Below, piece after piece: positions 21,817 through 33,085 of a stretch of 64,000 nt of DNA. The DNA is taken from positions 18,486,631-18,550,630 of the forward strand of contig JAVGWX010000019.1 of assembly GCA_036924085.1 (NCBI GenBank). Reading direction: 5' to 3'. The notes under the pieces are model-generated. The model was not told the DNA's origin, searched no databases, and saw only the letters and a list, made by a program, of their open reading frames with translations. The stretch is from Ariolimax columbianus. Lineage: Eukaryota > Mollusca > Gastropoda > Stylommatophora > Arionidae. Each line of letters begins with the position of its first letter. Position 1 is the stretch's first letter. The translations under genes were made by a program, and so were the position numbers.

Positions 21817-23283
21817 CACAAGGTGTGTTCAAAAAGTATCTGACCTTTGTATTTTTTTTTTTTTTTTGCTTAGATGTTTGCCTCACTAGTTTCTACTGGC
21901 GGAGGTGTGCCATTTTCCACCCCAGACCGTAGTCCATTGGGCGATATCAGGATGCATAAACTAGTGCTTGGATGAATGTGTGCGTCTGTATGTACCTATG
22001 CTAGGTTTGTGCGCCCTCAGAAGCTAGCCCAACCAAAGTGCAATGGAAGGGCCTCACCATGAGGGCGCGTGTGAAAGTTGTGCAAGGGTGTAACTGTAGG
22101 ACAGAGTCAAATGAAACAGAGTGAGGGAAGAAGAGAGAAAAGAGTTGCCCCAGGGTGAGCCCTGCCATGACCTTTGTATCGGAAAAATACAATTACTCAT
22201 CTGGAGGTTTGAAACCCTAATTCCCGTCAAAGTACTGTCCTTGGTGCTCCACTTCTCTAAATGGTCCCACCATTGTTGCAACCATTCCTCCCTAATTCCC
22301 GTCAAAGTACTGTCCTTGGTGCTCCACTTCTCTAAATGGTCCCACCATTGTTGCAACCGTTCCTCCCTAATTCCCGTCAAAGTACTGTCCTTGGTGCTCC
22401 ACTTCTCTAAATGGTCCCACCATTGTTGCAACCGTTCCTCCCTAATTCCCGTCAAAGTACTGTCCTTGGTGCTCCACTTCTCTAAATGGTCCCACCATTG
22501 TTGCAACCATTCCTCCCTAATTCCCGTCAAAGTACTGTCCTTGGTACTCCACTTCTTTCACTGGTCCCACCATTGTTGCAACCATTCCTCCCTAATTCTC
22601 GTCAAAGTACTGTCCTTGGTACTCCACTTCTCTCACTGGTCCCACTATTGTTGCAACCGTTCCTCCCTAATTCCCGTCAAAGTACTGTCCTTGGTGCTCC
22701 ACTTCTCTCAGTGGTCCCACTATTGTTGCAACCGTTCCTCCCTAATTCCCGTCAAAGTACTGTCCTTGGTGCTCCACTTCTCTCAGTGGTCCCACTATTG
22801 TTGCAACCGTTCCTCCCTAATTTCCGTCAAAGTACTGTCCTTGGTACTCCACTTCTCTCAGTGGTCCCACTATTGTTGCAACCGTTCCTCCCTAATTCCC
22901 ATCAAAGTACTGTCCTTGGTACTCCACTTCTCTCAGTGGTCCCACTATTGTTGCAACCGTTCCTCCCTAATTTCCGTCAAAGTACTGTCCTTGGTACTCC
23001 ACTTCTCTCACTGGTCCCACTATTGTTGCAACCGTTCCTCTGATTCGCCAGGCTCCCTATTCTCCAAACAAGGCTCCTTGCATTTGAGTCACGAGAAAAC
23101 GTGTGTACTCCATTCCCAAAGAGACCTTCCTGAAATGCTTTAAAAAATGACAGGACGGCTGGGAAAAGTGTGTGTAATTCCAGGGAGAGTACTTTGATCG
23201 AGATTAGGGTTTCAAACCTCCAAGTCAGTAATTGTATTTTTCCGGCCGGCTCAAATGCAGGATACTTTTTTCAATACACCTCA
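21817..23283. mobile_element. mariner-type element with an internal minisatellite
   Basis: The ends are inverted: CACAAGGTGTGTTCAAAAAG at the left and, on the reverse strand, TGAGGTGTATTGAAAAAAGT at the right, each next to TA (21815-21816, 23284-23285), as for Tc1/mariner insertion. Inside the right end the + strand reads GWEKCV, a stop, FQGEYFDRD and stop, the C-terminus of a mariner transposase. The left part at about 22180-22240 holds the same 3' region in reverse, so the element is an inverted structure with two transposase tails. The catalytic region is missing. Confidence 0.75.
22216..23040 (+). repeat. 75-bp minisatellite, 11 copies
   Basis: Unit starts CCTAATTCCCGTCAAAGTAC and ends in CAACCGTTCCTC; exactly 75 bases in every copy. 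The left four have CTAAATGGTCCCACCATTG, the right seven CTCA-TGGTCCCACTATTG, showing stepwise expansion. On the reverse strand each unit includes QYFDGN and a stop, a transposase C-terminus. Both strands are open for hundreds of codons only because 75 is a multiple of three. Confidence 0.95.
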
Positions 23284-23289
23284 TAGTTT

Positions 23290-23985
23290 CTACAGGATGT
23301 GGTAGCCATCCCCATGCCCACCCTCCTTGTTCACCTTTTATGACATGCTTGGTCAAAGGGGCTATTTTTTGCTCATTTTTTAAGCCTCACATATAGGAAA
23401 AACAGAAACAAAAGGGAAGGATCAGGCACTACAGAATCGTACATTTACTGACCTTTAGAGTTTCTCTTCGATTCCAAATTTAAGATTTACTAGTGAGACA
23501 ATTTTCTGAGAAAAATCACTAACCTTCACCTTCTCTATTTTATTTGTGCATGTTCTGTCAAGTTAGACTTGAACATGGACTAATGTTCCCTCTCAGGATT
23601 CTACATTTTATTTGAATGCTTATCCATTTGCTTTTATTAGGCTAAATAAACTTAGTAGCTTGCTAGATTAAACTAACACATTTTGCTTCACTATAGTATA
23701 ACAACATTCATTATTGCATGACAAAAATAGCAGGGAACACTCCTTTTATATAACCAATCATATTTCATTATTGATAGTTTTAACTATTTTGATGACAAAT
23801 ACTGTTTGTTATTTAGATATTTTTGCCTAAATTTGATGGGGAAATCACTGACTCAGTCCTTTTGGCTTTATCAGGGTATGTTGCTACGTTGATAGTGTGG
23901 GGACTGGCCTGGAATTAGCTCTGTTAAGAAGCTGAATTATTTTGTATTGTAGTGTATTCTCATAGACTGGAAGTGTGGGTTCAAT
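23290..23985. other. robo intron; family F scrap
   Basis: At 23290-23350 TCTACAGGATGTGGTAGCC and CACCTTTTATGACATGCTTGG are family F-like and recur at 61010-61165. The rest is not assigned. Confidence 0.35.
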
Positions 23986-24360
23986 TAAAGAGCTGAACAA
24001 ACTGCCTACAGTATCTAGAAATGAGAAGTATTCAACACAACAATACAGATTTATAAGATAATCAAAGAAATGGAAAAATTAGACTATAAAAGGTTTTTAA
24101 AAATACAGCCACCTACAAGATCAAGTGGGCATAGCTAAAAATTAACTAATGAAAGGTCCAGATTAGATATTAGGATTTTTTCAGTCAGAGAGTGATGAAT
24201 GCTTGGAATGCATTGCCACAGGAAGTCCTGGAGGCAAGGACAATTATTGCATTTAAGAATAGATTAGATAGCTTTTAGAGTAGGAAAATGTAAATGAAAC
24301 TGGTTGTATACAGACTCTGCTGAGTCTTCTAAACCAGTATAAAGACGTTACGTTAGTTTG
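23985..24360 (+). mobile_element. LINE family L copy
   Basis: Decayed tail region ending ACTGGTTGTATACAGACTCT, GCTGAGTCTTCTAAACCAGT, then GACGTTACGTTAG. Confidence 0.72.
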
Positions 24361-24630
24361 AAAAATATTAAGCAATCTTGAAACAGTTCCATATAAACCT
24401 AGTGGTACCATCCAAAGATGAAAGAATAGAATCACTGTAACCTTCTAATCATATCTTATAAGGTAACCCATCATGTACAACGAATTGATACAGAAACAAC
24501 CAACAGTATCAAGGTGTTGTGGTACCTGCTTCCTGTAAGGGCACCATCTGCCATGGTCACCATATGCTTCATATAGAGCAAATAGGAGAAAAGCTTCATT
24601 TATCTCCTCCCTACCAAATATCATTTTTGG

Positions 24631-25075
24631 TCACCAAACGCCTCATTTTCCGCAATATAATATTTGTGTATGGTTTGCACCAAAATCACCAAACGCCTCA
24701 TTTTCCACAATATAATATTTGTGTATGGTTTGCACCAAAATACCAAACGCCTCATTTTCCGCAATATAATATTTGTGTATGGTTTGCACCAAAATCACCA
24801 AACGCCTCATTTTCCACAATATAATATTTGTGTATGGTTTGCACCAAAATACCAAACGCCTCATTTTCCACAATATAATATTTGTGTATGGTTTGCACCA
24901 AAATCACCAAATGCCTCAATTTTTGCAATATCATATTTGTGTCTGGTTTGCACCACAATTGTTAAATGCCTCATTTTCCGCAATATCATTTTTGTGGCTG
25001 CTTTGCACCAAAATAAAACATCTTATTTTCATCAATATCTATTTTGTGGCTGGATTGCACAAAAAGCACATTTAA
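24631..25075 (+). repeat. 54-55-bp minisatellite, ~8 copies
   Basis: Unit about CACCAAACGCCTCATTTTCC, GCAATATAATATTTGTGTAT, GGTTTGCACCAAAAT. Two variants of the junction (ATCACC and ATACC) alternate in the first five copies; the last three are diverged. Confidence 0.92.
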
Positions 25076-25605
25076 AATAAATTGAAACGTTTTCTAAAAT
25101 TTGTATATAAATAAACCCCATGTTCTTAAACAAATAGAATCAGAAAAGACTTGATCGCTTAGTAAGGCAGCATTACTAGAACAACAACTCAGACAACAAA
25201 TATTTGCTGTCTCGTAGGTAGATTGGGGACTGCCATAGGCTGAAGAAGTAACCACAAACAAATGTATCTTGAGATGAATGCGATGGGCCCCTCCCAAGTA
25301 CAGAACACATTGCAGCGCAGCCAGCATTATAGTTACAGCCACAGACATGACTTGTTGGACCCATTGGCTATGACTGAGAGGTAAAGGTGATTGGATCTAT
25401 AAAAAAATAAAAACTCAAGCAGTAGGATTTCGAATCCCACAAGTTTAAAGTGTTTCCTGATCTCAAAAAAGGTGGAACCAGCACCTAGTCATATTGGAGA
25501 TGGAAGAAAAAAAAACTCATAAATCCATTGTACAATGACATGCATTGAAAATAATCCTTGACATTTGAAAATTGATAAGAGTAGGCTATTCCAAGTATTG
25601 ATGTG
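25076..25605. other. robo intron, nothing recognised
   Basis: No exon, element or clear repeat seen. Confidence 0.35.
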
Positions 25606-25609
25606 AAAT

Positions 25610-25766
25610 GTCTGATGGTGAACAACACAACCAGCCTCATAAAAACAACCGTAGAGATGACTTTGTTGGAGCAATTCATGCTGTTGTCTGATGGTGAACA
25701 ACACAACCAGCCTCATAAAAACAACCGTAGAGATGACTTTGTTGGAGCAATTCATGCTGTTGTCTG
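25610..25766 (+). repeat. 76-bp tandem duplication
   Basis: GTCTGATGGTGAACAACACA to GCAATTCATGCTGTT occurs twice with no difference that I can see, so the duplication is recent. Confidence 0.92.
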
Positions 25767-25879
25767 GTGTTGTTATTGTTGCCATATCATAGCTACTGAA
25801 CAATGCCATTCTTATATAAACACAGATATTCTTCATTTGTTTCTTTGTGCCATACAGTGAATTGACAATTGTCATTCTA

Positions 25880-26200
25880 ATTGTTTTCTTATGTCTGCAA
25901 GCACTTGGCACTCAATGAGTAGGTGTCTGTACAAGGGCAGGTGCTGAGGGTTGACATATCTCGTCTTATCCACTTGTGCCATTCGGAAAGCCGTAGTTTT
26001 CTGTCCAGGGCCAGACATGTCGCTAAAGTAGCGGTCTTCCCGTGACGATTTAAAATATCCACATTTCCTATACATTTTGTTCTACGACTGCCATAGCTAC
26101 AACAACCTAATTGCCATGTGTTATAGGTGCACAGAGATAGTTGGTCATTCTGCACTCTCATTAGGTGGCTGAACCATTTGATTCTCTCTTTATCTAAATG
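25880..26200 (-). mobile_element. LINE C-terminal fragment, degenerate
   Basis: The reverse strand has YRHLLIECQVLADIRKQLE, like the C-terminal HLL-EC----IRK motif of RNase H-type LINEs and like the fragment at 59860-60010. Upstream part only loosely alignable. Confidence 0.45.
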
Positions 26201-26201
26201 G

Positions 26202-26465
26202 AGCCGCGTAGCGCAGTGGTTAGCGCGCTGGCTTCGCATCTGAGTGGTCCTGGGTTCATTCCCCAGTTGAGGCGGTAATGTTTTTTTCAGACCGCAATGG
26301 CTCCCGGGTCGACCCAGCCTTAAATGGGTACCTGGTTCAGTCTGGGAAGTAAAAGCGGCGAGGGAGAGGAGATGGCTACCGCCCTCATATAGCTGAGCCT
26401 TTGAAATATGAGATCGCTAACACCTCACACCCCTACGGCAGTAATGCTATGGGATACTTACTTAT
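26202..26465 (+). mobile_element. SINE-2 (tRNA-derived)
   Basis: A box TAGCGCAGTGGTTAGCGCG, B box GGTTCATTCCCCA, domain GGTCGACCCAGCCTTAAATGG, and tail GCTACCGCCCTCATATAGC ending in TATGGGATACTTACTTA. Close copy at 44623-44880. Confidence 0.85.
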
Positions 26466-26469
26466 CTAA

Positions 26470-27190
26470 ATATTTAGTGCAGGGTCTTGCTTCAACGATA
26501 TTTCACATCTCTGCATTACCTGTTGTTTCTCTGATTTATGTTGATGGTGTTCCAGAGGCATCTCATCTCGTATGTTGTGACCTTGCACTCTTGAGATATT
26601 TGGCACTGGTAACAGAGCGTTGACTTGATTATACTATTGGTCAGCAGTTGATTAGCTGAGGGTTGATGCTGTTTAAGTGGCTATTGACTCTAGTGTGGCC
26701 TGTTCAGAGCTGAAAGATGGTGCTCTGTTCTCTTCTGTGTAATCTGTTCATGTAATTAGTTTTTTGGCTGTGACATTTCACTATAAACACTGTTCAGCCA
26801 GATTTCTCTGGTAATATTTCTGTTCATTTACTGTATAGTTACTACAATGTCTATCCTTTTGTTGTTTGGACTGTTTTTGTCAAGTCTATCAGCCATTTCG
26901 TTTCCTGGTATCTCCAGGTCAACAACAAAAATTATGAGTTATATTATATTATCTTTTCTCAATATCGCTCCCTACCAAGCATAGGATCACCATTGCAATT
27001 GACAAATTGAAGAAGGCTGACCAAAACACTTTGTGTGGTGCCCTTGCCATAGTCGTTTTAGTACAATATTTGTTTTACATGATGAGGTTGCAAGCCCTGT
27101 GTGTAGCCCTCTTAAGTCACTATTTTACAACATGCTTAGATGGCTGCAGTAGTACTATCCCTTGGTCTCGGGATCCACCGGCATGGATAT
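26470..27190. other. robo intron; family F scrap
   Basis: At 27080-27140 AGCCCTGTGTGTAGCCCTCTT with ACAACATGCTTAGATGG resembles family F. Otherwise nothing recognised. Confidence 0.3.
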
Positions 27191-27196
27191 CTTGTA

Positions 27197-27268
27197 TGTC
27201 AATAGCATAGCTTTATAGCATACATGGCCGTATGTCAATAGCATAGCTTTATATCATATGTGGCCATA
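27197..27268 (+). repeat. ~36-bp tandem duplication
   Basis: ATGTCAATAGCATAGCTTTA then TA-CATA-GTGGCC occurs twice. Confidence 0.7.
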
Positions 27269-27299
27269 GGGGAGGAAGTGCTTTAAACTTAACTGTGCT

Positions 27300-27470
27300 A
27301 AGTCTCCATACTTATCAGGTGGGATAACCTTGGTCCCTAACTCTGACCAGACACAATTTTACAGCTGAGTAAACTAGAGCATGTTGTGATCTGATCTTGA
27401 ACTGGGTGACATTACTGTGAGAGGCAAGCATATTAACTGCTCTGCTAATTGTAAAAGCATTTAATAACCC
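27300..27470 (-). mobile_element. SINE-3, degenerate
   Basis: The reverse strand reads GCAGAGCAGTTAATATGCTTG (A-box-like), TTCAAGATCAG, then TACTCAGCTGTAAAATTG. Diverged from the other copies. Confidence 0.4.
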
Positions 27471-27862
27471 ATTAAATAAGCATGACTCAATTTAAACAGG
27501 ACACATTCAAAAACAGAGATAGGAGGATAGTCCAGTAGGTATCCAGACTAATGTAATTTCTAGTCAACCAGGAGAAATGAATTTTAATTACCTGTACTAT
27601 TTATCGCCATGGTGACCTGCCACTGCAACAGATTTGTCCCATCTGGCTACAATCTTCTGTGTTCCGGCAGTGTAGAATTATGTTGACTGGTCCCAGAGCC
27701 ATTAGAGAACTTCCTGATCCATTTCGTCACCCGTGTGAAACTTGTGATCTGTGTGAAACTTGTCCTCCGAGATGCTCTATCAGAGGTGCAAAAAGGTGCA
27801 AATCACTCTGAGCCAAGTTGCAACGGCAAGGCATGTGTGGCAGTACCTCGCAATGCAATTGG

Positions 27863-27875
27863 TCTTCTTCTTCTT

Positions 27876-27907
<32 letters not shown>

Positions 27908-28222
27908 GCTGTCAGACGTCGACCTTTATTTTTTCGAAAAAAGCAGCAGTCATCCTGAGGCTGTCGGCACTGCCGTAGAGCTTGTCTAGTGTTGCCACTG
28001 GTGATGGCCACATCTGCTCTCTCTGATCCTCGTATGTCGGGCAGTTTTGCAGCAAATGCTCAGCGGTGATTTTGCCGGTACCACACGGGCATTCATCGGT
28101 GCCACCTATCTTCAATTTGTTGAATAGGTGGTACCTCAGTCTATTGTGGCCAGTGCGAAGTCTGAAGACCATGACCTGCTCTCTTCTGTTCAACTGGTAA
28201 TAGGCATCGTTTTTTGTGTACA
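27863..28222 (-). mobile_element. RNase H LINE family A, short intact copy
   Basis: Reverse-strand frame: KNDAYYQLNRREQVMVFRLR to MTAAFFEKIKVDV with no stop, then an AAG repeat of about 14 units at 27863-27906. 5' truncated before the RNase H active-site residues. Confidence 0.85.
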
Positions 28223-28229
28223 ATTGGTC

Positions 28230-28765
28230 AATAACTGCCACAGCTTTGGTGCCCATATGGAGTCTTGTATTGTTGTGTTGAGAAGGACGCTTTTTTGGTC
28301 AAAATTCAGTTGTTTCAACATCCATTAACAGGAAACTTTATGAAAATTTATGTAATCCCAGATGATAATCTCCACACAGCTTTTACCTATACCAATGGCC
28401 ATCGTGACTTCATGTACATCAGTTCACCGATTTTTCTCAAAATAACATTTTCGACACTGTATGGTTTCTCTTGTAACTACACTTTTCAGTCGACATTCAT
28501 TGAGCTCATCCTTAATGGATTCATGACCTTCCTGAAAGTGTTTAAATCATTCAATCACTGATGAACCTGCTATAGTTTGCTCTTCAAACACACATGACAA
28601 TTGGCAATGAATTTCACCAGGTTTTGAACATTCTTTCACCAGAAATTCCATCAGAACACGCTGTAGTCAACTGGTACAACGCCATTTCGACAAATAAAGC
28701 CTGAAAAAACAGCAGATACTTGCTCATTCCACTACCAGGTGTCAGACATATAGTGATTACTTTCT
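28230..28765. other. robo intron, nothing recognised
   Basis: A 98-codon + frame at 28265-28561 (includes NGHRDFMYISSPIF) has no known family and no splice fit to robo. Confidence 0.3.
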
Positions 28766-28769
28766 AATA

Positions 28770-29275
28770 GTTCAGTTCATCCGGTGACCTATTGAGATCA
28801 TGCTGACACCTCCACAATCTTATGCCAAGCCTCTCTGTCTGCGGTTCCCTATTGTGCCTCCTCTGGTAGTAGCTTAGTCCATTCATGTATGTTGTCTTCC
28901 CATTGTTTTCCTGCATGTCCCCTCCTTTGCGTGCCTTGCCCTGTATCTGGTAGTACCGTATTTGCATGGCCCTTGGACACTCGAGATGTGGCCATACCAA
29001 GTCCACTTTCGACTTTTGATCATTGTGAGGAGGTTGTTGTAAAATCCGCTTGCATTCTCGATTTTTCTACGTATTTCATTATTTATGATACAGTCTTTGT
29101 AGGTGACATATAGTAGTCTTCTAAACCATCTCATCTCCATAGCCTGGATTCTTCTTCTCTGGAAGTTACTATACATAATAATTTTGTTTTTGGTTATCCT
29201 GAAAAAAATCCAAATATTTACTAGATGCCCTTCATACAATAAAATACACTCATTAGAGACTAAGAATGGCATAAA
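28770..29275 (-). mobile_element. RTE-like LINE fragment, RT C-terminus
   Basis: The reverse strand gives RRRIQAMEMRWFRRLLYVTY, NNEIRRKIENASG, LLTMIKSRKWTWYGHISSVQ, then GRQHT: the AMEM--FRRLL---YKD--NEE-RR-I ... LKWYGHV pattern. Frame mostly open over 129 codons. Confidence 0.75.
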
Positions 29276-29289
29276 TACAATCTAAACAA

Positions 29290-29487
29290 TCAGGATAGTA
29301 ATGATTAGAGGAATTTTGTTCTTATCTAAACACTAGAGAAGATTTCACAACAAGATAAAGAATGGACACTGAACATATGAATAGTCGATGATACCCATTT
29401 AAGAAACGTATATTTTGTAAAATATGAAAAAAATTATTTTTGTATTGGTTTAGTCAGTGTTGAAGATAATATATTTACTTTTGTATC
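29290..29487. other. robo intron, AT-rich
   Basis: No feature recognised. Confidence 0.3.
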
Positions 29488-29715
29488 TAGTGCCAATGTG
29501 ACATAACTGTTTTATCAAGGGCTAAGATCACCTTTTGTTTTTATTAGTACCAATATCACATTATTGTTTTACCTAGTACCAATATCACATTCTTGTTATC
29601 TCTAGTACCAATGTCACATTAAAGTTTTACCTAGTACGAATATCACATTAGTTTTACCTAGTACCAATATCACATTAGTTTTACCTAGTACTAATATCAC
29701 ATTATTGTTTCACCC
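29488..29715 (+). repeat. 27-32-bp tandem array, ~7 copies
   Basis: Unit about TAGTACCAATATCACATTAT plus TGTTTTACC, with indels between copies. Confidence 0.85.
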
Positions 29716-29749
29716 ACTTAACCGCCCAGCCATATCTCATCTTTATTCA

Positions 29750-29948
29750 CTTTCTTGTCTTAATCTCTCGTATTGTCTATCTCATCTTAACCTGCCTGAT
29801 TGTCCACCTCAGCTTAATCTACTTGATTGCCCATCTCACCTTAACCTGCTTGATCGATTCCATCACCATAATCTGCCTGATTTCCCACCCCATCTTAATC
29901 TACCTGATTTGCCACCCCATCTTAATCTGCCTGACTGATCTCTTCATC
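29750..29948 (+). repeat. ~30-bp pyrimidine-rich tandem array, ~6 copies
   Basis: Unit about CATCTTAATCTGCCTGATTG plus CCCACCC. It ends about 65 bases before the robo exon at 30015, so it sits where the branch point and pyrimidine tract would be. Confidence 0.8.
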
Positions 29949-30014
29949 ATAATCAAAACTCCTCTTCACCAACCATCACACTTTCTTCCATCGCCACAAC
30001 TACTACAACCACAG

Positions 30015-30251
30015 GCTCCATGAAGACAGGATGGCCTAGTCAGACCGACTCTGACGAAGTCAGCAACGATGAAAGTGACAGCCACTATGATCCACACCTC
30101 TACCTCCACCACCATGATGAAGATGATGATAATAGTAGTTCAAGTGATTCCTCCTTTCTGGCAGATACAGATTTTGCCTCTGCAGTTGCTAGAGCAGCAG
30201 AATTGTCTGGCTTGACTGTCGTCGGGACAACCGTCACAGATCCCAAAAATA
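30015..30251 (+). CDS. robo: robo exon with DTDFA helix block
   Basis: Acceptor ACAACCACAG ends at 30014; donor A|GTAAGT starts at 30252. Phase 1 in and out, 79 residues. It starts GSMKTGWPSQTDSDE, aligned with GSMINGWGSASEED of Robo1. The block SSDSSFLADTDFASAVARAA at about 30134-30200 matches [20 protein letters not shown] of vertebrate Robo, one of the best conserved pieces of the tail and probably helical; LSGLTVV continues it. Between them is an added acidic and His-rich run (LHHHDEDDD). Short tandem repeats lie directly upstream. Confidence is very high. Confidence 0.95.
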
Positions 30252-30588
30252 GTAAGTCTCCTGTTGTCTTAAAACATTCATTTCTGAATATTTGAGGAAC
30301 TAGATTTATTTATTATTTCTCACAGTATTACAAACTTGAGACCTATTTATCTTCAGTAACTCCGCAACTCATTGTGTGAGAGTGACTTGGAATGGGACAA
30401 ATGGATGAGATGTGCTATATTGCCTGTCTTTATCACACCAGGCAGGCTGTCAGCTGCAGCTCGTTTCGTCCTTCCGGTCTGCTGCACGTGTCCTTGACAT
30501 CTGTTTAGCTTATAGCCTGTACAAGACTGGCATGCATATCTACATGCAAAGTCTGAACCATGCGTGTGCCTCGACCTAGTTCGGCATT

Positions 30589-30753
30589 GCACTGCGCTGA
30601 GTGGGTCTCATGCTCAATTCAAAATTGAAACGTGAAGGAACTCGCACTGCGCTGAGTGGGTCTCATGCTCTATTCAAAATTGAAACGCGAAGGAACTCAC
30701 ACTGCACTGAATGGGTCTCATGCTCTATTCAAAATTGAAACGTGAAGGAACTC
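30589..30753 (+). repeat. 55-bp tandem array, 3 copies
   Basis: Unit GCACTGCGCTGAGTGGGTCT, CATGCTCAATTCAAAATTGA, AACGTGAAGGAACTC; spacing exactly 55. Each unit has the short inverted repeat CAATT-CAAAATTG. Confidence 0.9.
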
Positions 30754-30954
30754 GCGGATACAGGACTCACTCGAAGCCCAGTAGTGGTTGAGGTGGTAAG
30801 TCCACCAGGGATCTTCAGAGTGGTTAACTCAACATTCCGCATTGCACAACTCCCTCTGTGGTCAGGAAAGGGTCAGAGACTTGTGTCTACCCGGGGTGGT
30901 AGGGAAAGTCACAGACTACTTAATATTGTTTCTAGACGCTAATTTCTCATTAAC

Positions 30955-31235
30955 TGACAACAGGAAGCAACTTCTGACATTAGCTCAGCTAAGATGGGTG
31001 GGACAAGTTCACATGACAGATGAGCGCACCCCCAAGCAGCTGTTATACAGTGAGCTCACAACATGCAGATGCTCACCAGGTGGCGGCAGTAGAAATGCTA
31101 CAGAAACTTCTTGAAAGTGTCTTGGAGAAGCTTCAAGATTAATGTCACCTCCTGGGAGATGCTTACACAAGGCCGTACCACCTGGCACACTAGTATCGCA
31201 GAGAGTAAAACCATTGCGGAGGATCAACGGTAGCG
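30955..31235 (+). mobile_element. LINE tail fragment
   Basis: The + strand reads LRWVGQVHMTDERTPKQLLY, SELTTCRCSPGG, then after a frame change a WE-LA-DR-like region. Same lineage as 56270-56640. Confidence 0.65.
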
Positions 31236-31242
31236 TGCTGTC

Positions 31243-32095
31243 TTCTTCTTCATCATCGTACGCAGTCAGACAGTAACCATTATTTTTTCGAAAAAAGCGG
31301 CGGTCATCCTGAGGCTGTCGACACTGCCATAGAGCTTGTCTTGTGTTGCCACTGGTGATGGCCACATCTGCTCTCTCTGATCCTCGTATGTCGGACAGTT
31401 CTGCAGCAGATGCTCAGCGGTCATGTTCCCGGTACCACACAGGCATTCGTCGGTACCACCTATCTTCAATTTGTTGAATAGGTGGTACCTCAGTCTATTG
31501 TAGCCAGTGCGAAGTCTGAAGACAACGACCTGCTCTCTTCGGTTCAACTGGTAATAGGCATCGTTTTTGGTGTAGCCGGTATGTTCAGTTTCCAATTTGG
31601 TCATGTATCTGGCTTTAATAAGCCGTTTTGACTCTTCGTACGTCATACTAGTATCTGTTTGTGGTAGTCTTGCACTTTCTTTTGCCAGTCTGTCTGCCTC
31701 CTCGTTGCCTTGGATGTTGCAGTGTGATGGGACCCACTATACCACTACCCTTTTTGGTGCGGACTGCTGGCATGGTTGACAGAGCACTGCTCTTAAGTCA
31801 TTAAGCTCAGTGTTTTTCTGGCTTTTTAGCGCTGTGACTACGACCAGAGCATCTGTAAGCAGGACTGTATGGCTTTCATTTTCTTTATGTGTCACCATTT
31901 CTTCCACTGCCGCCCTTAGTGCCTCTGCCTCTGCTCTGAAATTGCTTGTGTACTTACCAGTAGCGAATGACAGTGTTATTTTTCTGCCATTTGGTAGGTT
32001 CAGGAATGCTCCTGCCCCTCCGTTCTGTGTTGTGTTTGTTACAGAACCGTTGGTGTATGCATGGGTCCAGTCCATGCTTTGATAGTTTTCCGATA
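31243..32095 (-). mobile_element. RNase H LINE family A copy with one stop
   Basis: Over 280 codons collinear with the copy at 15405. A single TAG at 31737-31739 replaces the CAG codon in VVVQWVPS. AYTNGSV has Asn where other copies have the first catalytic Asp. Tail repeat short (about 31243-31256). Confidence 0.85.
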
Positions 32096-32253
32096 TGCGT
32101 GCTGTCTGAAAAAACAATACTTGCAACAATTCCACAACCACCTCCTAGCATGTCATTTCAGGATTGGTCTTTACTGCCATCATAGAACACACTTTGCCGC
32201 AATAGTCGGAATCTATCTCAATCTTTGCTTGTGATTTGCTTTCATTATGATTG

Positions 32254-32965
32254 ATAGTTTGTCCATCACAAGTGATGAAGACCACTCTCTTTGTTCAGTG
32301 TGGACAGTCGTATCTCTTGCTGTGTCCGCTGAAATGGGTGACTTGCGCGGAGATTTGGATTAAAGTGAGGAAGAAACTGCGCCTTTTGTCAACCTCACTC
32401 ACAGAGCCCAAGCTACCTTTTGCCAGTGGCAAGACATTCATCGAGACGACTGGAGATAGCATAGGATGCAGATTTTGCCTCAGGGTTATCACCGAGGCCT
32501 TTCCGTAAACATGTAACCCGCAGGGTGGGAAGGCATCTAACGCAGTTTGTCGTGCCTTTTCGATAACCACTAGAGGTCGTATGGACAACACTCAGCGTGT
32601 GAGTGAGTCTGGCATCTCTCCCCAGCTGTATTCAGTCCATTATAGTAGCATCTAAAATTCCCACACGCCATATTCGTGAAGGTGAACCGGCAGAACTAAC
32701 CCGTGAGATACGACACAGATATAACTAGTTTAAGCGTAGCGCCATTCAGCCGGCGTCCAGACCAGGATAAACGGATGGAAGAAATCACAAAAAAAAGAAC
32801 GAAATAACAAGCCCAGACGGAAAACAACTCCACGTATCCGTGAACACAAGTGTAAGTCGTCGACTAGTGTGAATTCCAGGCAAATCCGTGGTCTGGCGGC
32901 ATCCATAAAGATCCAAAACAGTAGAGAAATGTAGACTCGCAGCCAGTTATGGCGCTATCTTTGCC
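32254..32965 (+). repeat. dispersed family D copy 2
   Basis: Close match of the copy at 19117-19822, same strand. Differences are scattered substitutions and small indels (for example ATAACTAGTTTAAGCG against ATAAGCG). Confidence 0.78.
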
Positions 32966-32974
32966 AGATTAGGG

Positions 32975-33085
32975 AGCAACTAATAACTGGCTGCATTCAA
33001 TAGGGTCAGTGAACCACAGTTAACACAGACCCTATTCCACCTTCAATTTGCGGCCCTAGAAACAGGCTGCACAAGTGTAGGCTGA
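32975..33085 (+). repeat. dispersed family E fragment
   Basis: CAATAGGGTCAGTGAACCAC and CTAGAAACAGGCTGCACAAG align with the reverse strand of 35325-35400. Confidence 0.45.

Noticed and set aside
22121..23143. 340-codon open frame
   Set aside because: It is the 75-bp minisatellite read through; 75 is a multiple of three and both strands are open. No splice or start support.
24519..25080. Overlapping frames of about 100-138 codons on both strands
   Set aside because: All come from the 54/55-bp array.
26202..26280. Possible tRNA gene
   Set aside because: A and B boxes are present, but there is no closing acceptor stem and a SINE body follows; a near-identical copy at 44623 confirms a SINE.
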